DNA of 64,000 nucleotides from Algoriella xinjiangensis (GTDB lineage Bacteria; Bacteroidota; Bacteroidia; Flavobacteriales; Weeksellaceae): NCBI RefSeq assembly GCF_900115015.1, contig NZ_FOUZ01000007.1, positions 1 to 64,000 of the forward strand, read 5' to 3'. Shown piece by piece: positions 1 to 7,888 of this stretch (position 1 is its first letter; each line of letters starts with the position of its first letter). The notes under the pieces were generated by a model. It saw only the letters and a program-made list of their open reading frames with translations, ran no database searches and was not told where the DNA came from. The position numbers and the translations under genes were made by a program.

Positions 1-48
1 ACTTTGATAACTCCATAAGAATTAAAAGCTAACTTCGGTTCCGTTCAA

Positions 49-107
49 CAGGCTTTCATCTCATGCCCTCCGGGCTAGACGAAAGCTTAGTTATTAGCCG
101 TAGTTTT
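49..107 (-). repeat. attC-like hairpin of cassette 2
   Basis: Arms GGCTTTCATCT (51-61) and AGACGAAAGCTT (77-88) pair with two G-T wobbles and enclose an inner GCCC/GGGC stem (65-68, 72-75). On the minus strand the site runs from the R''-like segment (complement of 94-107, which contains the stop codon of the nuclease gene) to the junction GTTGAACGG (complement of 49-41). Bases 94-107 match the inverse of the cassette start at 1168-1181 at 13 of 14 positions. Confidence 0.6.
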
Positions 108-1167
108 TTATTTCACTATCAATTTGAATTATTTTATTTACTATATATTGTCCGAACTCTGGTGTTAATTTAAGTTTGTCAGCACCTCTCATTAAGCTAC
201 CAAAACTATTTTTCCCACTTGGAGTTATGTCAAATAGTACTTTGTCTAAGACTTCATTTTTTTGATTTGTAATTGTTATATTTTGTTTACTCCAATTTTG
301 TCCGTAAAAAGGTGTGAGGTTTTCTCCAATAACATAAAATGGCCATCTATCATTTTCAATTTCAGTATTTTTAATTTCTGATTTAACTCTGTAAATTGAT
401 AAAATGTTTAAGTGTCCAACTGCGTATGTAATTAAAATATCATTTTTTTTCACTCCTTTTGGTTTAAGTTTAGAGAAATGCAAATCGCTATCTACTTCAT
501 CAAATACTCTGTCTATTGAAATTAAGTCATTACTTACTCCAATTGGTTTTAGCCAAAATGTTGCATTATTTTGTATTTGAAATGGATTATTTTTAATTAC
601 AAGGTTCTTACTTAAATTCAAGTTTGGTAAGTTATTTCCAACTTTTGGCAAAGGATTTTCTTGAAGTATTTTTAGAAAATCATCTACTTGATTTTTGCTG
701 ATAGGTATATGAATTACTTTTCCAATAATACCGATTTCAATTTGGTTTATTGTTTCAATATCTTCAATTGTTGTTCCCCATTCATTATTTAGTCGTAACC
801 CATTATTAGTGAAATTTGCAGAAGTAATAATTGCTTTTGCACTTTTATCTGAATATTTTGAAATATATATTTTTCCGTGCAGTGAATTTTCAATTAAAAT
901 AATTAATTCAATATTTTGAGTTTCAAATTTTGTAAATAGCTCTTTAAAAAAAGGGACTTTAGTATATTGGTCTAAATCATTAGGTTTTAACGTAGTTACA
1001 ATTGTAAGTTTTTGAAGATTTTTTATCTTATCAAAAGGGAAAAAATTTGTGGAGTTTGAAATAAATGGACTGATTATAACCACTTCGACAGCATTTTCAA
1101 AATTGTTATTCAATTCAGAAAAATGATTGTTTCGCGTCAAATTGTTTACTATTCGGTTTGTCTTCAT
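94..1167 (-). CDS. Cassette-borne phospholipase-D-type nuclease with EVE/PUA-like C-terminal region
   Basis: The 357-residue protein has an N-terminal PLD-like domain (about 10-140) with one HxK motif (H97, K99) and a downstream SANFTNNGL segment typical of single-HKD nucleases that work as dimers. Residues about 200-340 contain FWLKP, DILITYAVG and RWPFYVIGENLTP, which resemble EVE/PUA-like domains that bind modified bases; that assignment is a judgement by eye. I start at M 1167, 14 bases after the cassette junction; the upstream in-frame extension to 1266 runs through the attC hairpin and is unlikely to be coding. The stop codon lies inside the attC-like repeat. A role in defence against foreign DNA is plausible but inferred. 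Confidence 0.7.
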   Translation of the reverse strand: MKTNRIVNNLTRNNHFSELNNNFENAVEVVIISPFISNSTNFFPFDKIKNLQKLTIVTTLKPNDLDQYTKVPFFKELFTKFETQNIELIILIENSLHGKIYISKYSDKSAKAIITSANFTNNGLRLNNEWGTTIEDIETINQIEIGIIGKVIHIPISKNQVDDFLKILQENPLPKVGNNLPNLNLSKNLVIKNNPFQIQNNATFWLKPIGVSNDLISIDRVFDEVDSDLHFSKLKPKGVKKNDILITYAVGHLNILSIYRVKSEIKNTEIENDRWPFYVIGENLTPFYGQNWSKQNITITNQKNEVLDKVLFDITPSGKNSFGSLMRGADKLKLTPEFGQYIVNKIIQIDSEIKNYG

Positions 1168-1175
1168 AAAATTAC

Positions 1176-1316
1176 GGCTAACGTTTTGGGTATTGCTGAA
1201 GGGCGGAATTTCGAAGCACTTCAGTTCAGCTAAAGTACAAAAGTTGATAGAAGTACACAAGTTCAAATTATAACTTCAAACCCGCCTTTTAGCAATACCT
1301 TGTTACCAGCAGCGCC
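1176..1316 (-). repeat. attC-like hairpin of cassette 1
   Basis: GGTATTGCTGAAGGGCGG (1189-1206) and CCGCCTTTTAGCAATACC (1282-1299) form an 18-base stem with 16 Watson-Crick pairs and two G-T wobbles around a 75-base loop. The outer boxes are GGCTAAC (1176-1182) and GTTACCAGCAGCGCC (1302-1316), so the minus strand reads ...GGTAAC-hairpin-GTTAGCC..., the AAC...GTT frame of attC sites. The boxes do not fit the classical RYYYAAC/GTTRRRY consensus exactly. Confidence 0.6.
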
Positions 1317-1737
1317 TTTTTCCGCCCAATAGGTTCAGTTTTCCAATAAATTCGGTCATTTTTTCATTTTAAATTCACAATTTTCCATTATTTAGTTTTG
1401 TTAAATTCGGAAATTTTTCAAAGTTAAAATTCAGTGTTAAATGTCCAATATTCAGAACGCTATTTTATTCAGAATTTTGTCAAATTCGAGTGTTTTTAGG
1501 TTCGATTTAGTCAATTTTCGTCATAAAAGTAGAGTAGATGTTGTCAAAATCGTTACCGAAATTGTCATTGATGAATTTTCGTTAGTTCAACGTTTTGAAA
1601 TTTAGTTCAGTTTTTTTTCATTCCAATAGAAAATGAATTCAGACCTTTTGCGCAAAGAAAGTTAGGTCTGGATTTAGTTTCTTTTAAGCGTCAAATTTGT
1701 TCAATTCAGAGTCGTTAATGTATGCGGAGTCGTCAAT
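1317..1737 (-). other. Body of cassette 1: no recognisable gene
   Basis: About 420 bases without a convincing reading frame on either strand; the longest ATG-started frames inside are under about 20 codons. It is rich in spaced TTCAG/TTCGG words and contains a hairpin CAGACCT/AGGTCTG (1640-1646, 1664-1670). A 69-codon frame on the minus strand (1684-1893) crosses the attI-like site and starts next to the recombinase start, so I do not call it. It could be a decayed gene, a spacer, a promoter cassette or a noncoding RNA. Confidence 0.4.
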
Positions 1738-1775
1738 GGCAGTTGCTGGTAACGTTATTATATGTGCAATATAGT
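1738..1775 (-). other. attI-like junction between recombinase and array
   Basis: GGCAGTTGCTGGTAAC (1738-1753) is the inverse of GTTACCAGCAGCGCC at 1302-1316, with small differences. It sits about 140 bases upstream of the recombinase start, where attI lies in integrons. The flank towards the recombinase (1754-1894) is AT-rich and unlike the cassettes. A cassette promoter would be expected here on the minus strand, but I see no strong TAnnTTTG box. Confidence 0.45.
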
Positions 1776-1894
1776 CAATTTTATTAAATTTAAAAACAAC
1801 AATATAAACCATTAAATAACAACGTATTAAATAATTTTTCAGATATGCGTATTTTGTGTTATCTTTAATATATAATAAGTATCTATAATACAAA

Positions 1895-2986
1895 ATGCGT
1901 ATGTTTTATTTGGCCAATTATCAATTTAGTTTTGGTGTACATCGTAATAGAAATATAATTTTTATTCGTTTTCCAAAAAATCAAGAACTTATTACTGATT
2001 TAAAAAATTATACGAAATATGTAAAATATAGTAGTACATACAAAATGTGGTATACGCCTTACTCTACTTATTTTTGTAATTTATTTCAATTACCTATTCA
2101 AAATTATCAAGGAAAACAGTTATTACAATATATAGATGCTATAAACCAAGAACAATTAACCTTATATATTCAAGAGCTAAGATTACGGGCTTATAGCGAA
2201 AATACAATTAGAACGTATACGATTGAGTTTGCGCAATTATTATATTTTATAAAAGATGAACCCATAGAAAATGTAACACCTCAACAATTAAGAAGTTATT
2301 TATTGTATTGTTTTAAAGTACTTGGTATTTCAGAAAATCAAATGCATAGTCGTTTAAATGCTCTTAAATTTTATTTTGAAAAAGTACTAAAACAGCCTTC
2401 CTTCTTTTTTGATATTCCTCGTCCTAAAAAACCTTCAAAATTACCAAAAATTTTATCACAACAAGATGTTATAAAATTATTTGAAGTGACTGATAATTTA
2501 AAACATTTGATGATTTTAAAATTGTGTTATGGTTTAGGATTACGGGTTAGCGAAATTGTGAACATAAAAATTACTGATATAGATAGCAAAACAATGATGG
2601 TTCATATACAAGCTGCCAAAGGTAAAAAAGATCGTTATGTACCCTTACCAAATTCTATTTTAGACGAACTTCGCGAATATTATTCTACCTATAAACCACA
2701 ATTGTATTTGTTTGAGGGGATTTATAATTCAGCGTATGCAATTCGTAGTGCACAAGCCGTTTTTAAAAATGCTTTGAAAAAAGCTAAAATCAATAAACCA
2801 ATTGGTATACATGGTTTACGTCACAGTTACGCTACTCATTTGTTAGAATATGGTACGGATATGAGTTTTATTCAAAAATTATTGGGCCATAATAATATTA
2901 AAACAACCCAAATTTATGCAAAAATAACCAATACTTTTTTAAGTAAAGTTATAAGTCCGTTGGACGAATTAAACTCAAAAAAATAG
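1895..2986 (+). CDS. Tyrosine recombinase of the integron-like module
   Basis: The 363-residue site-specific recombinase has an extra N-terminal module (1-70), a SAM-like core-binding domain (about 78-170) and a catalytic domain (about 185-350). Catalytic residues visible are R217 (LGLRVSE), a beta-hairpin lysine in AAKGKKDRY (240-247), H306 and R309 (HGLRH), H332 (LLGHNN) and nucleophile Y341 (TTQIYAK). Between the strand motif and HGLRH there is no 16-20-residue insertion as in IntI, so it is XerC/D-like in its catalytic part. Its N-terminal module and its place beside an array are known from many Bacteroidota recombinases loosely annotated as integron integrases. It probably inserts and excises the cassettes to its left. 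Confidence 0.85.
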   Translation: MRMFYLANYQFSFGVHRNRNIIFIRFPKNQELITDLKNYTKYVKYSSTYKMWYTPYSTYFCNLFQLPIQNYQGKQLLQYIDAINQEQLTLYIQELRLRAYSENTIRTYTIEFAQLLYFIKDEPIENVTPQQLRSYLLYCFKVLGISENQMHSRLNALKFYFEKVLKQPSFFFDIPRPKKPSKLPKILSQQDVIKLFEVTDNLKHLMILKLCYGLGLRVSEIVNIKITDIDSKTMMVHIQAAKGKKDRYVPLPNSILDELREYYSTYKPQLYLFEGIYNSAYAIRSAQAVFKNALKKAKINKPIGIHGLRHSYATHLLEYGTDMSFIQKLLGHNNIKTTQIYAKITNTFLSKVISPLDELNSKK

Positions 2987-3013
2987 AAAATTAATCCAAC
3001 AAGCACTTCTCTC

Positions 3014-3526
3014 CTACTTATACCAACTGCTGTACATCAAATAATTATTCGCAATACGCGCTATCTCGCCTTCTTTTAAACTTTGCGGAACATCTTTTAT
3101 TTTTTTTGCAGGAATACCAGCCCATAATTCACCTTCTTTTACATGCGTTCCTTTGGTTAAAATAGCACCAGCAGCTATCAACGAATTAGATTCGACAATG
3201 CAATCATCCATCACAATTGCGCCCATACCAACCAACACATTATCGTGTATTGTACAACCATGCACAATCGCATTATGCCCTATCGACACGTTATTACCAA
3301 TTATTGTTGGTGATTTTTGATACGTTGCATGAATTGTTGCATTATCCTGAATATTTACTTTATTTCCCATTTTTATAAAATGTACATCTCCTCGCACCAC
3401 TGCCGAAAACCAAATCGAACAATCATCGCCCATTTCTACCTCACCTACAACTACTGCATTATCAGCTAAAAAACAGTTATTCCCAAACTTCGGAGCGTGT
3501 CCATTTAATTCCTTTATAATCGCCAT
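3014..3526 (-). CDS. Gamma-carbonic anhydrase family protein
   Basis: The 170-residue protein is a left-handed beta-helix of hexapeptide repeats through about residue 140, with three histidines at the zinc-binding positions (H66 in TIHAT, H84 and H89 in IGHNAIVHG). Length and pattern fit the YrdA/PaaY group, probably a trimer. Whether it hydrates CO2 or acts on another substrate cannot be told. It is convergent with the recombinase gene, and its start lies 60 bases from the divergent nfu-like gene. Confidence 0.85.
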   Translation of the reverse strand: MAIIKELNGHAPKFGNNCFLADNAVVVGEVEMGDDCSIWFSAVVRGDVHFIKMGNKVNIQDNATIHATYQKSPTIIGNNVSIGHNAIVHGCTIHDNVLVGMGAIVMDDCIVESNSLIAAGAILTKGTHVKEGELWAGIPAKKIKDVPQSLKEGEIARIANNYLMYSSWYK

Positions 3527-3570
3527 AACAAAATCTATAATTCTAATGATAAAGATACATATATATACCT

Positions 3571-3578
3571 TATTTTTG
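3571..3578 (+). promoter_or_regulatory. Bacteroidota -7 box before the nfu-like gene
   Basis: TATTTTTG fits TAnnTTTG and lies only 7 bases from the ATG at 3586, so the transcript would be nearly leaderless. No clear -33 TTG is visible. Confidence 0.5.
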
Positions 3579-3585
3579 TAGAATT

Positions 3586-4467
3586 ATGAGAGTACACGAA
3601 GAAATTACACCTAATAATAATGTGATGAAGTTCGTTTGTGACGTAACTTTAACACAAGGAGGCGTAGAATTTGACAAAGATTCTACAGCTTCAGAATCTC
3701 CTTTAGCACAAGTTTTATTAACTATACCATTTATCAATAAAATCTTTATTACAGCTAATTTTGTAGCTATTGAGAAGATTGATTCAATTGATTGGGCTGA
3801 TGTTGTAGACGATTTAAAAGAGATTATTAACGATCATTTAGAAGAAGATGCGATTCTTGCGCCGATGAAAAAAGCGCCAATTTCTATCTATGCCGAAATG
3901 ACGCCAAATCCTGCTGCAATGAAATTTGTATCAACTACAATGCTTGCGCCAGAAATTATCGAAATAAAATCGAAAGACAAAGCTGCTGGTGTGCCATTGG
4001 CTGTTGCTATTTACAAAGAATATCCATTTATAGAAGAAATTTTTATCGTAGATAATTACATTTCTTTAACTAAAAATGATTCAGAAGATTGGTCTTTATG
4101 GGCAATGGACGTGCGTTCTTTTATTACACATTACATACAAGCTGGCGGACCTATTTTCGAAGAATTTTACGAATTTACGACTGAAGTTCCAGAGCATGTT
4201 ACAATAAAACCACAAGAAGAATTTTCATCTGTAGAGCAACAAATTAAAGCTATTTTGGACGAATATGTTCAGCCTGCTGTTGCAAATGATGGTGGAAATA
4301 TAGAGTTAATCGAGTTTGATGAAGAAACGCGTACAGCAAAAATGTTGTTACAAGGTGCTTGTTCGGGATGTCCTTCATCTACGGCAACACTTAAAAACGG
4401 TATCGAAGGTATTTTAAAACAAATGCTTCCTGATGTTGTTGACAATGTAGAAGCTGTAAATGGTTAA
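3586..4467 (+). CDS. NifU-family Fe-S scaffold/carrier with two Nfu_N domains
   Basis: The 293-residue protein has two tandem Nfu N-terminal domains (about 1-90 and 98-190; both carry a TPNP- or TPNN-type start followed by MKFV) and a C-terminal NifU domain (about 215-285) with the cluster-binding CxxC, C259 and C262 in GACSGCPSS. Such proteins hold and deliver 4Fe-4S clusters to apo-enzymes in the cytoplasm. The doubled N-domain is usual in Bacteroidota. It is a single gene closed by a strong terminator. Confidence 0.9.
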   Translation: MRVHEEITPNNNVMKFVCDVTLTQGGVEFDKDSTASESPLAQVLLTIPFINKIFITANFVAIEKIDSIDWADVVDDLKEIINDHLEEDAILAPMKKAPISIYAEMTPNPAAMKFVSTTMLAPEIIEIKSKDKAAGVPLAVAIYKEYPFIEEIFIVDNYISLTKNDSEDWSLWAMDVRSFITHYIQAGGPIFEEFYEFTTEVPEHVTIKPQEEFSSVEQQIKAILDEYVQPAVANDGGNIELIEFDEETRTAKMLLQGACSGCPSSTATLKNGIEGILKQMLPDVVDNVEAVNG

Positions 4468-4497
4468 AAAAATTATTTAATTAATAGTATAAAAAAT

Positions 4498-4520
4498 CGC
4501 GGCAATTGCCGCGCTTTTTT
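4498..4520 (+). terminator. Rho-independent terminator after the nfu-like gene
   Basis: Perfect palindrome CGCGGCAATTGCCGCG (4498-4513) followed by C and six T. It can also serve the convergent lipoprotein gene. Confidence 0.85.
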
Positions 4521-4555
4521 ATTGAATATCTTGTATTGTTTTATACTAGTATAGC

Positions 4556-5161
4556 TTATTTTATTTTGGTCATAAAAGTTCCTTTTCCTCTAAAATAAGT
4601 TGTATCCTGTTTATTTGAAATATTCATGGTATAAAAATATAATCGTCCAAAAATACTATCGCCTACTTTATAATTAGCTTTATTAAGACGCAATTCTTGT
4701 TTCAGTACAATGCTTTTTACCTTCTCTTTATTTTTACTTACATCGGCATGATAAAATGGTTTTGTTGTAAATTTTTCTTTATTTACATCAATCAATAAAC
4801 CATCAGCAGAAACTAAATTTCGATATTCAATTGTAATTGTTAAACTATCTGGATGATGCAAATTTGCTTTGCAATTAAAAATAGTGTCCTTATATGATTT
4901 CGAAAAATCTTCGGAATCACTGGTATAAAAATCAATAATTACAGATCGTTTTGCTGTTGTATCTTTTTCATCCTGAATGTCTAAAATTTCTGGTTCATGA
5001 ATCATTCTATCATAAATCTCATTTTTATTAAGATAAGGAACAACTTTTACATCTGTCCAAACAATCTCATTCTTTGTATCTACGTTTGAATTTTCTTTTT
5101 TGCTTTGACAAGAAAAAAGAAACGTAATTAAAGTAAATGTATATAGTAGGTAATTTTTCAT
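4556..5161 (-). CDS. Hypothetical lipoprotein
   Basis: 201 residues with a lipoprotein signal (hydrophobic stretch then lipobox ending FLFSC, cysteine at about 18). The rest is a soluble beta-rich region without a family I can name. It is predicted to be anchored in the periplasmic face of a membrane or on the surface. Function unknown. Confidence 0.75.
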   Translation of the reverse strand: MKNYLLYTFTLITFLFSCQSKKENSNVDTKNEIVWTDVKVVPYLNKNEIYDRMIHEPEILDIQDEKDTTAKRSVIIDFYTSDSEDFSKSYKDTIFNCKANLHHPDSLTITIEYRNLVSADGLLIDVNKEKFTTKPFYHADVSKNKEKVKSIVLKQELRLNKANYKVGDSIFGRLYFYTMNISNKQDTTYFRGKGTFMTKIK

Positions 5162-5235
5162 AGAAAGAAACGAAATAATATTAATTACTTAATAAGTAGA
5201 TATAAAATAACATTTGTTACTAAATTTATTGTTTT

Positions 5236-5811
5236 TTATTCGTTAAAAAAATCAATGGAACGACGATAATTGTACAATAAATGTCTGCGACGCGCTTCTA
5301 AATCATTTACTCGAATAGACGAAATATCATCAATCTGAAAATACAACGATCCTTCGTCAGTACCTTCAGAACCAATGCATTTTAATTCGAAATCATCTTC
5401 GGTAACATTGCGAATAAAGCCCGAAAATCGACTATCATTATTTAGTTGAATACGCGAAACATAATCAGCCTCACCATCCAATTCATTCAAAATTTGAGTC
5501 ATCCAATTTTCTTCGCTTGTGGCAGTTAATTGTATCTTTTTTTCTTCGTCTAACTCGTGATAATGCTCTTTTAAATAATTCAAACATTTGCAATAATCAT
5601 CCACATCAATACGATTTATCTTGAAAAATGGCTCCATCAAAATTCCATCTTTGTGTCCATATTTCGAAATATGTTGCATTGTAAAATATTCTTCATTAAA
5701 ATCAAGAATATAACCTGCCCAAAAATTATCTCCGCCCGCATCATTATATATCGCAATGATAGATTGATTGGCCTTTGATTGTTCTAATATTTTATAAAAA
5801 TTTGAATTCAT
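5236..5811 (-). CDS. Hypothetical cytoplasmic protein with two Sm/SH3-like barrel repeats
   Basis: 191 residues, no signal peptide. Two segments (about 15-70 and 115-172) share a pattern: hydrophobic strand, F-x-G-[YF]-I, acidic turn, F-x-[ML]-x2-I, G-x2-D-[GE]-G, then D-I-x2-I-R. This looks like an internal duplication of an Sm/LSm- or SH3-like beta barrel. No catalytic motif is evident. RNA or protein binding would be a guess. Confidence 0.7.
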   Translation of the reverse strand: MNSNFYKILEQSKANQSIIAIYNDAGGDNFWAGYILDFNEEYFTMQHISKYGHKDGILMEPFFKINRIDVDDYCKCLNYLKEHYHELDEEKKIQLTATSEENWMTQILNELDGEADYVSRIQLNNDSRFSGFIRNVTEDDFELKCIGSEGTDEGSLYFQIDDISSIRVNDLEARRRHLLYNYRRSIDFFNE

Positions 5812-5853
5812 ATTATCGTTGATAAGAGATTGAAATTACAACACTTTTGGGAC

Positions 5854-5886
5854 AAAAAAAAGGTTCTTGTTTTTTTCAAGAACCTT
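5854..5886 (-). terminator. Terminator of the secreted-protein gene on the minus strand
   Basis: AAGGTTCTTG (5860-5869) and CAAGAACCTT (5877-5886) form a perfect 10-bp stem followed on the minus strand by a T run. Confidence 0.8.
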
Positions 5887-5896
5887 ATATTGTGTA

Positions 5897-6679
5897 TTAA
5901 TTTGCTTTTCTGTAAATAGTTGCTTCGTAAGTAAATGATTGCCAATCACCTTTCTGCAAATTGTCTAGTTTTATTTTTTTATAGACATTTTCTTCACTTG
6001 CAATTGTCATGGTAAATTGATTGCGATCCATAATATTTTTCTCTGATAAGGAATAACTTACATTAAACTTCTTTTTTGTTAATTTTTCTACAATCGGACG
6101 TAAATATGCATCTACAGCTTCTACGTTTTTGAATTGTTCATTCTTTGGAAATTGTACTTCAAAATAACCTTCGTACGTAAAATCTGGTTCATCAATAATC
6201 AAATTATAAGGATCAGCAAATAAGGCTTGACGCTGTTTTTGATATTCTTTTTCAGTTTTGAATTGACGTTTATCTTCTGAAAAAATCAATGGATATTTAT
6301 CTGCAATTACAGCCAATTTATCTGCATCGTATGTGTAAGCAACGCCGTCTCTAAAAACATTATAAAACATTGGATTGATTAACCATTGATCCACAATTTT
6401 TTTATCTTTTACCATATAAACCATAAATCCGTTGTCTTGCGCCTGCATGTTAGAAGACTGATAACCGTACTCTAACAACGGTTTTGCGAATTGTATAGCT
6501 GTAGAATTTTCTAAACTAAAATTGTATTTATTATATGTTTTTGCTTCATCTGATAAAGAAGCCATACCATAAACTTTGGTTGATGCGTCTACATTTTTAG
6601 CATCAATCATAGATGTAACTTGCGCTGTAGCAAATGAAGAACAAGCGATTGTAATTGTAAGTAATAATTGTTTTATCAT
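5897..6679 (-). CDS. Hypothetical secreted protein
   Basis: 260 residues with a signal peptide cleaved after about residue 19 (FATAQ). No family recognised and no lipobox. The mature part is mixed alpha/beta with many aromatic residues. It lies 38 bases downstream of the isoaspartyl peptidase gene but appears to have its own promoter box at 6713-6720. Confidence 0.7.
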   Translation of the reverse strand: MIKQLLLTITIACSSFATAQVTSMIDAKNVDASTKVYGMASLSDEAKTYNKYNFSLENSTAIQFAKPLLEYGYQSSNMQAQDNGFMVYMVKDKKIVDQWLINPMFYNVFRDGVAYTYDADKLAVIADKYPLIFSEDKRQFKTEKEYQKQRQALFADPYNLIIDEPDFTYEGYFEVQFPKNEQFKNVEAVDAYLRPIVEKLTKKKFNVSYSLSEKNIMDRNQFTMTIASEENVYKKIKLDNLQKGDWQSFTYEATIYRKAN

Positions 6680-6712
6680 GAGTTATTTTTTCTTTTTATA
6701 AAATTCTGCTTC

Positions 6713-6720
6713 CAAATTTA
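6713..6720 (-). promoter_or_regulatory. Bacteroidota -7 box for the secreted-protein gene
   Basis: On the minus strand TAAATTTG, exact to TAnnTTTG, 34 bases before the start at 6679. It overlaps the end of the upstream gene. Confidence 0.45.
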
Positions 6721-7737
6721 TTGATAAATTTCGATAGTTACCTTCCCCGATGCCGTAATACTTCCGCGATACATTCCTGCCGTATTAAAAGGAAAACTTG
6801 CTTGACCATTTTTATCTAAAATAATCATTCCGCCGTCACCGCCCATTTCACCTATTTTTTTGATAACTTCTATCCCTGCTTCTGCAGAAGAAATTTGCTT
6901 GTATTTGATAAGCGCCGCAACATCATAAGCCGCAATAGCTTTTATAAAATATTCGCCCCAACCTGTGCATGATATTCCAACTTCGTTGTTAGCATAAGTT
7001 CCTGCACCAATAATTGGAGAATCTCCTACTCTACCAAAACGTTTATTTGTCATTCCGCCAGTTGAAGTTCCTGCAGAAATATTTCCTTTATTATCTAATG
7101 CAACTGCTCCAACAGTTCCAAATTTTTCGTCTACAAAATTAAACGGAACATACGCTTGCGAATTTTTAGCATCATGATCTAATTCCATTTTTTCTTTGTC
7201 TTTTTCTAAAACTTTTTGCAAAGAATTCCAACGATCTTCTGTTTTAAAATAACTTGGATCTACAATTTCTAAACCTTGTTTTGTTGCAAATTCTTCCGCG
7301 CCTTTTCCCATCATCATAACATGATCCGAATTGGTAAGTACAGCTTTTGCAGCTAATATTGGATTTTTAACCGTTGTAACACCTGCAACTGCGCCCGCTT
7401 CTAATGTTTTACCAATCATCAACGAGGCATCCATTTCGTTTTTACCTTCATGTGTAAAAACTGCACCTTTACCTGCATTAAACAAAGGTGAATTTTCCAT
7501 TACTTTTATAGCTTCAATAACGGCATCTTCGCTTTGTCCACCATTTTTTATCACGGCGTAACCTTTTTGTAGAGATTCTGTCAACGCATCGGTATAAGCT
7601 TTTTCTTTTTCGGCAGTCATGTTCTTTTTCAGAATTGTACCAGCACCACCGTGAATTACCAATACCACTTTATCTTGTTTCTGGGCGTTAACAAACATAG
7701 TAAAACACAACAATGTTAAACCAACTATTTTTTTCAT
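6718..7737 (-). CDS. Secreted isoaspartyl peptidase / type III L-asparaginase
   Basis: An N-terminal-nucleophile hydrolase of 339 residues that cleaves itself before the catalytic threonine. The site is FGTVGAVAL with T208; the later GTSTGGMTNKRFGRVGD segment carries the substrate-binding residues. It hydrolyses beta-aspartyl dipeptides and asparagine. A signal peptide (1-19, ending FVNAQ) places it in the periplasm. I start at M 7737 because this puts the hydrophobic signal at the N-terminus; an ATG six codons upstream is less likely. Confidence 0.9.
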   Translation of the reverse strand: MKKIVGLTLLCFTMFVNAQKQDKVVLVIHGGAGTILKKNMTAEKEKAYTDALTESLQKGYAVIKNGGQSEDAVIEAIKVMENSPLFNAGKGAVFTHEGKNEMDASLMIGKTLEAGAVAGVTTVKNPILAAKAVLTNSDHVMMMGKGAEEFATKQGLEIVDPSYFKTEDRWNSLQKVLEKDKEKMELDHDAKNSQAYVPFNFVDEKFGTVGAVALDNKGNISAGTSTGGMTNKRFGRVGDSPIIGAGTYANNEVGISCTGWGEYFIKAIAAYDVAALIKYKQISSAEAGIEVIKKIGEMGGDGGMIILDKNGQASFPFNTAGMYRGSITASGKVTIEIYQ

Positions 7738-7888
7738 GTGTAAAATTTTAATCAACAGTTAAAATTAGAAAAGAAAAAGCAATAATATTGTATATTAATA
7801 AAAGTTTAAAAAATCTTGAAAACCAATCATTTTTAGCATTGATTTTGATTAATCAATTTTAACACTCAATAAACTATAATAAAAACCT

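Larger units (their letters stand above)
1..2986. mobile_element. Integron-like module: tyrosine recombinase plus divergent cassette array (left end outside window)
   Basis: The recombinase gene (1895-2986, +) faces away from an array read on the minus strand. Minus-strand order from the recombinase: attI-like junction near 1753, cassette 1 (about 1183-1753, no clear gene), cassette 2 (about 49-1182, nuclease gene), then a further cassette leaving the window. Each cassette ends in an attC-like hairpin. The 5' boundary of each cassette is the inverse complement of the segment just before its own hairpin: 1738-1753 against 1302-1316, and 1168-1182 against 94-107. This is what integron cassettes show after insertion of a circular form. 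The architecture is read from sequence; mobility is inferred. Confidence 0.65.

Noticed and set aside
1684-1893. 69-codon frame on the minus strand
   Set aside because: It crosses the attI-like site, begins two bases from the recombinase start and resembles no protein family.
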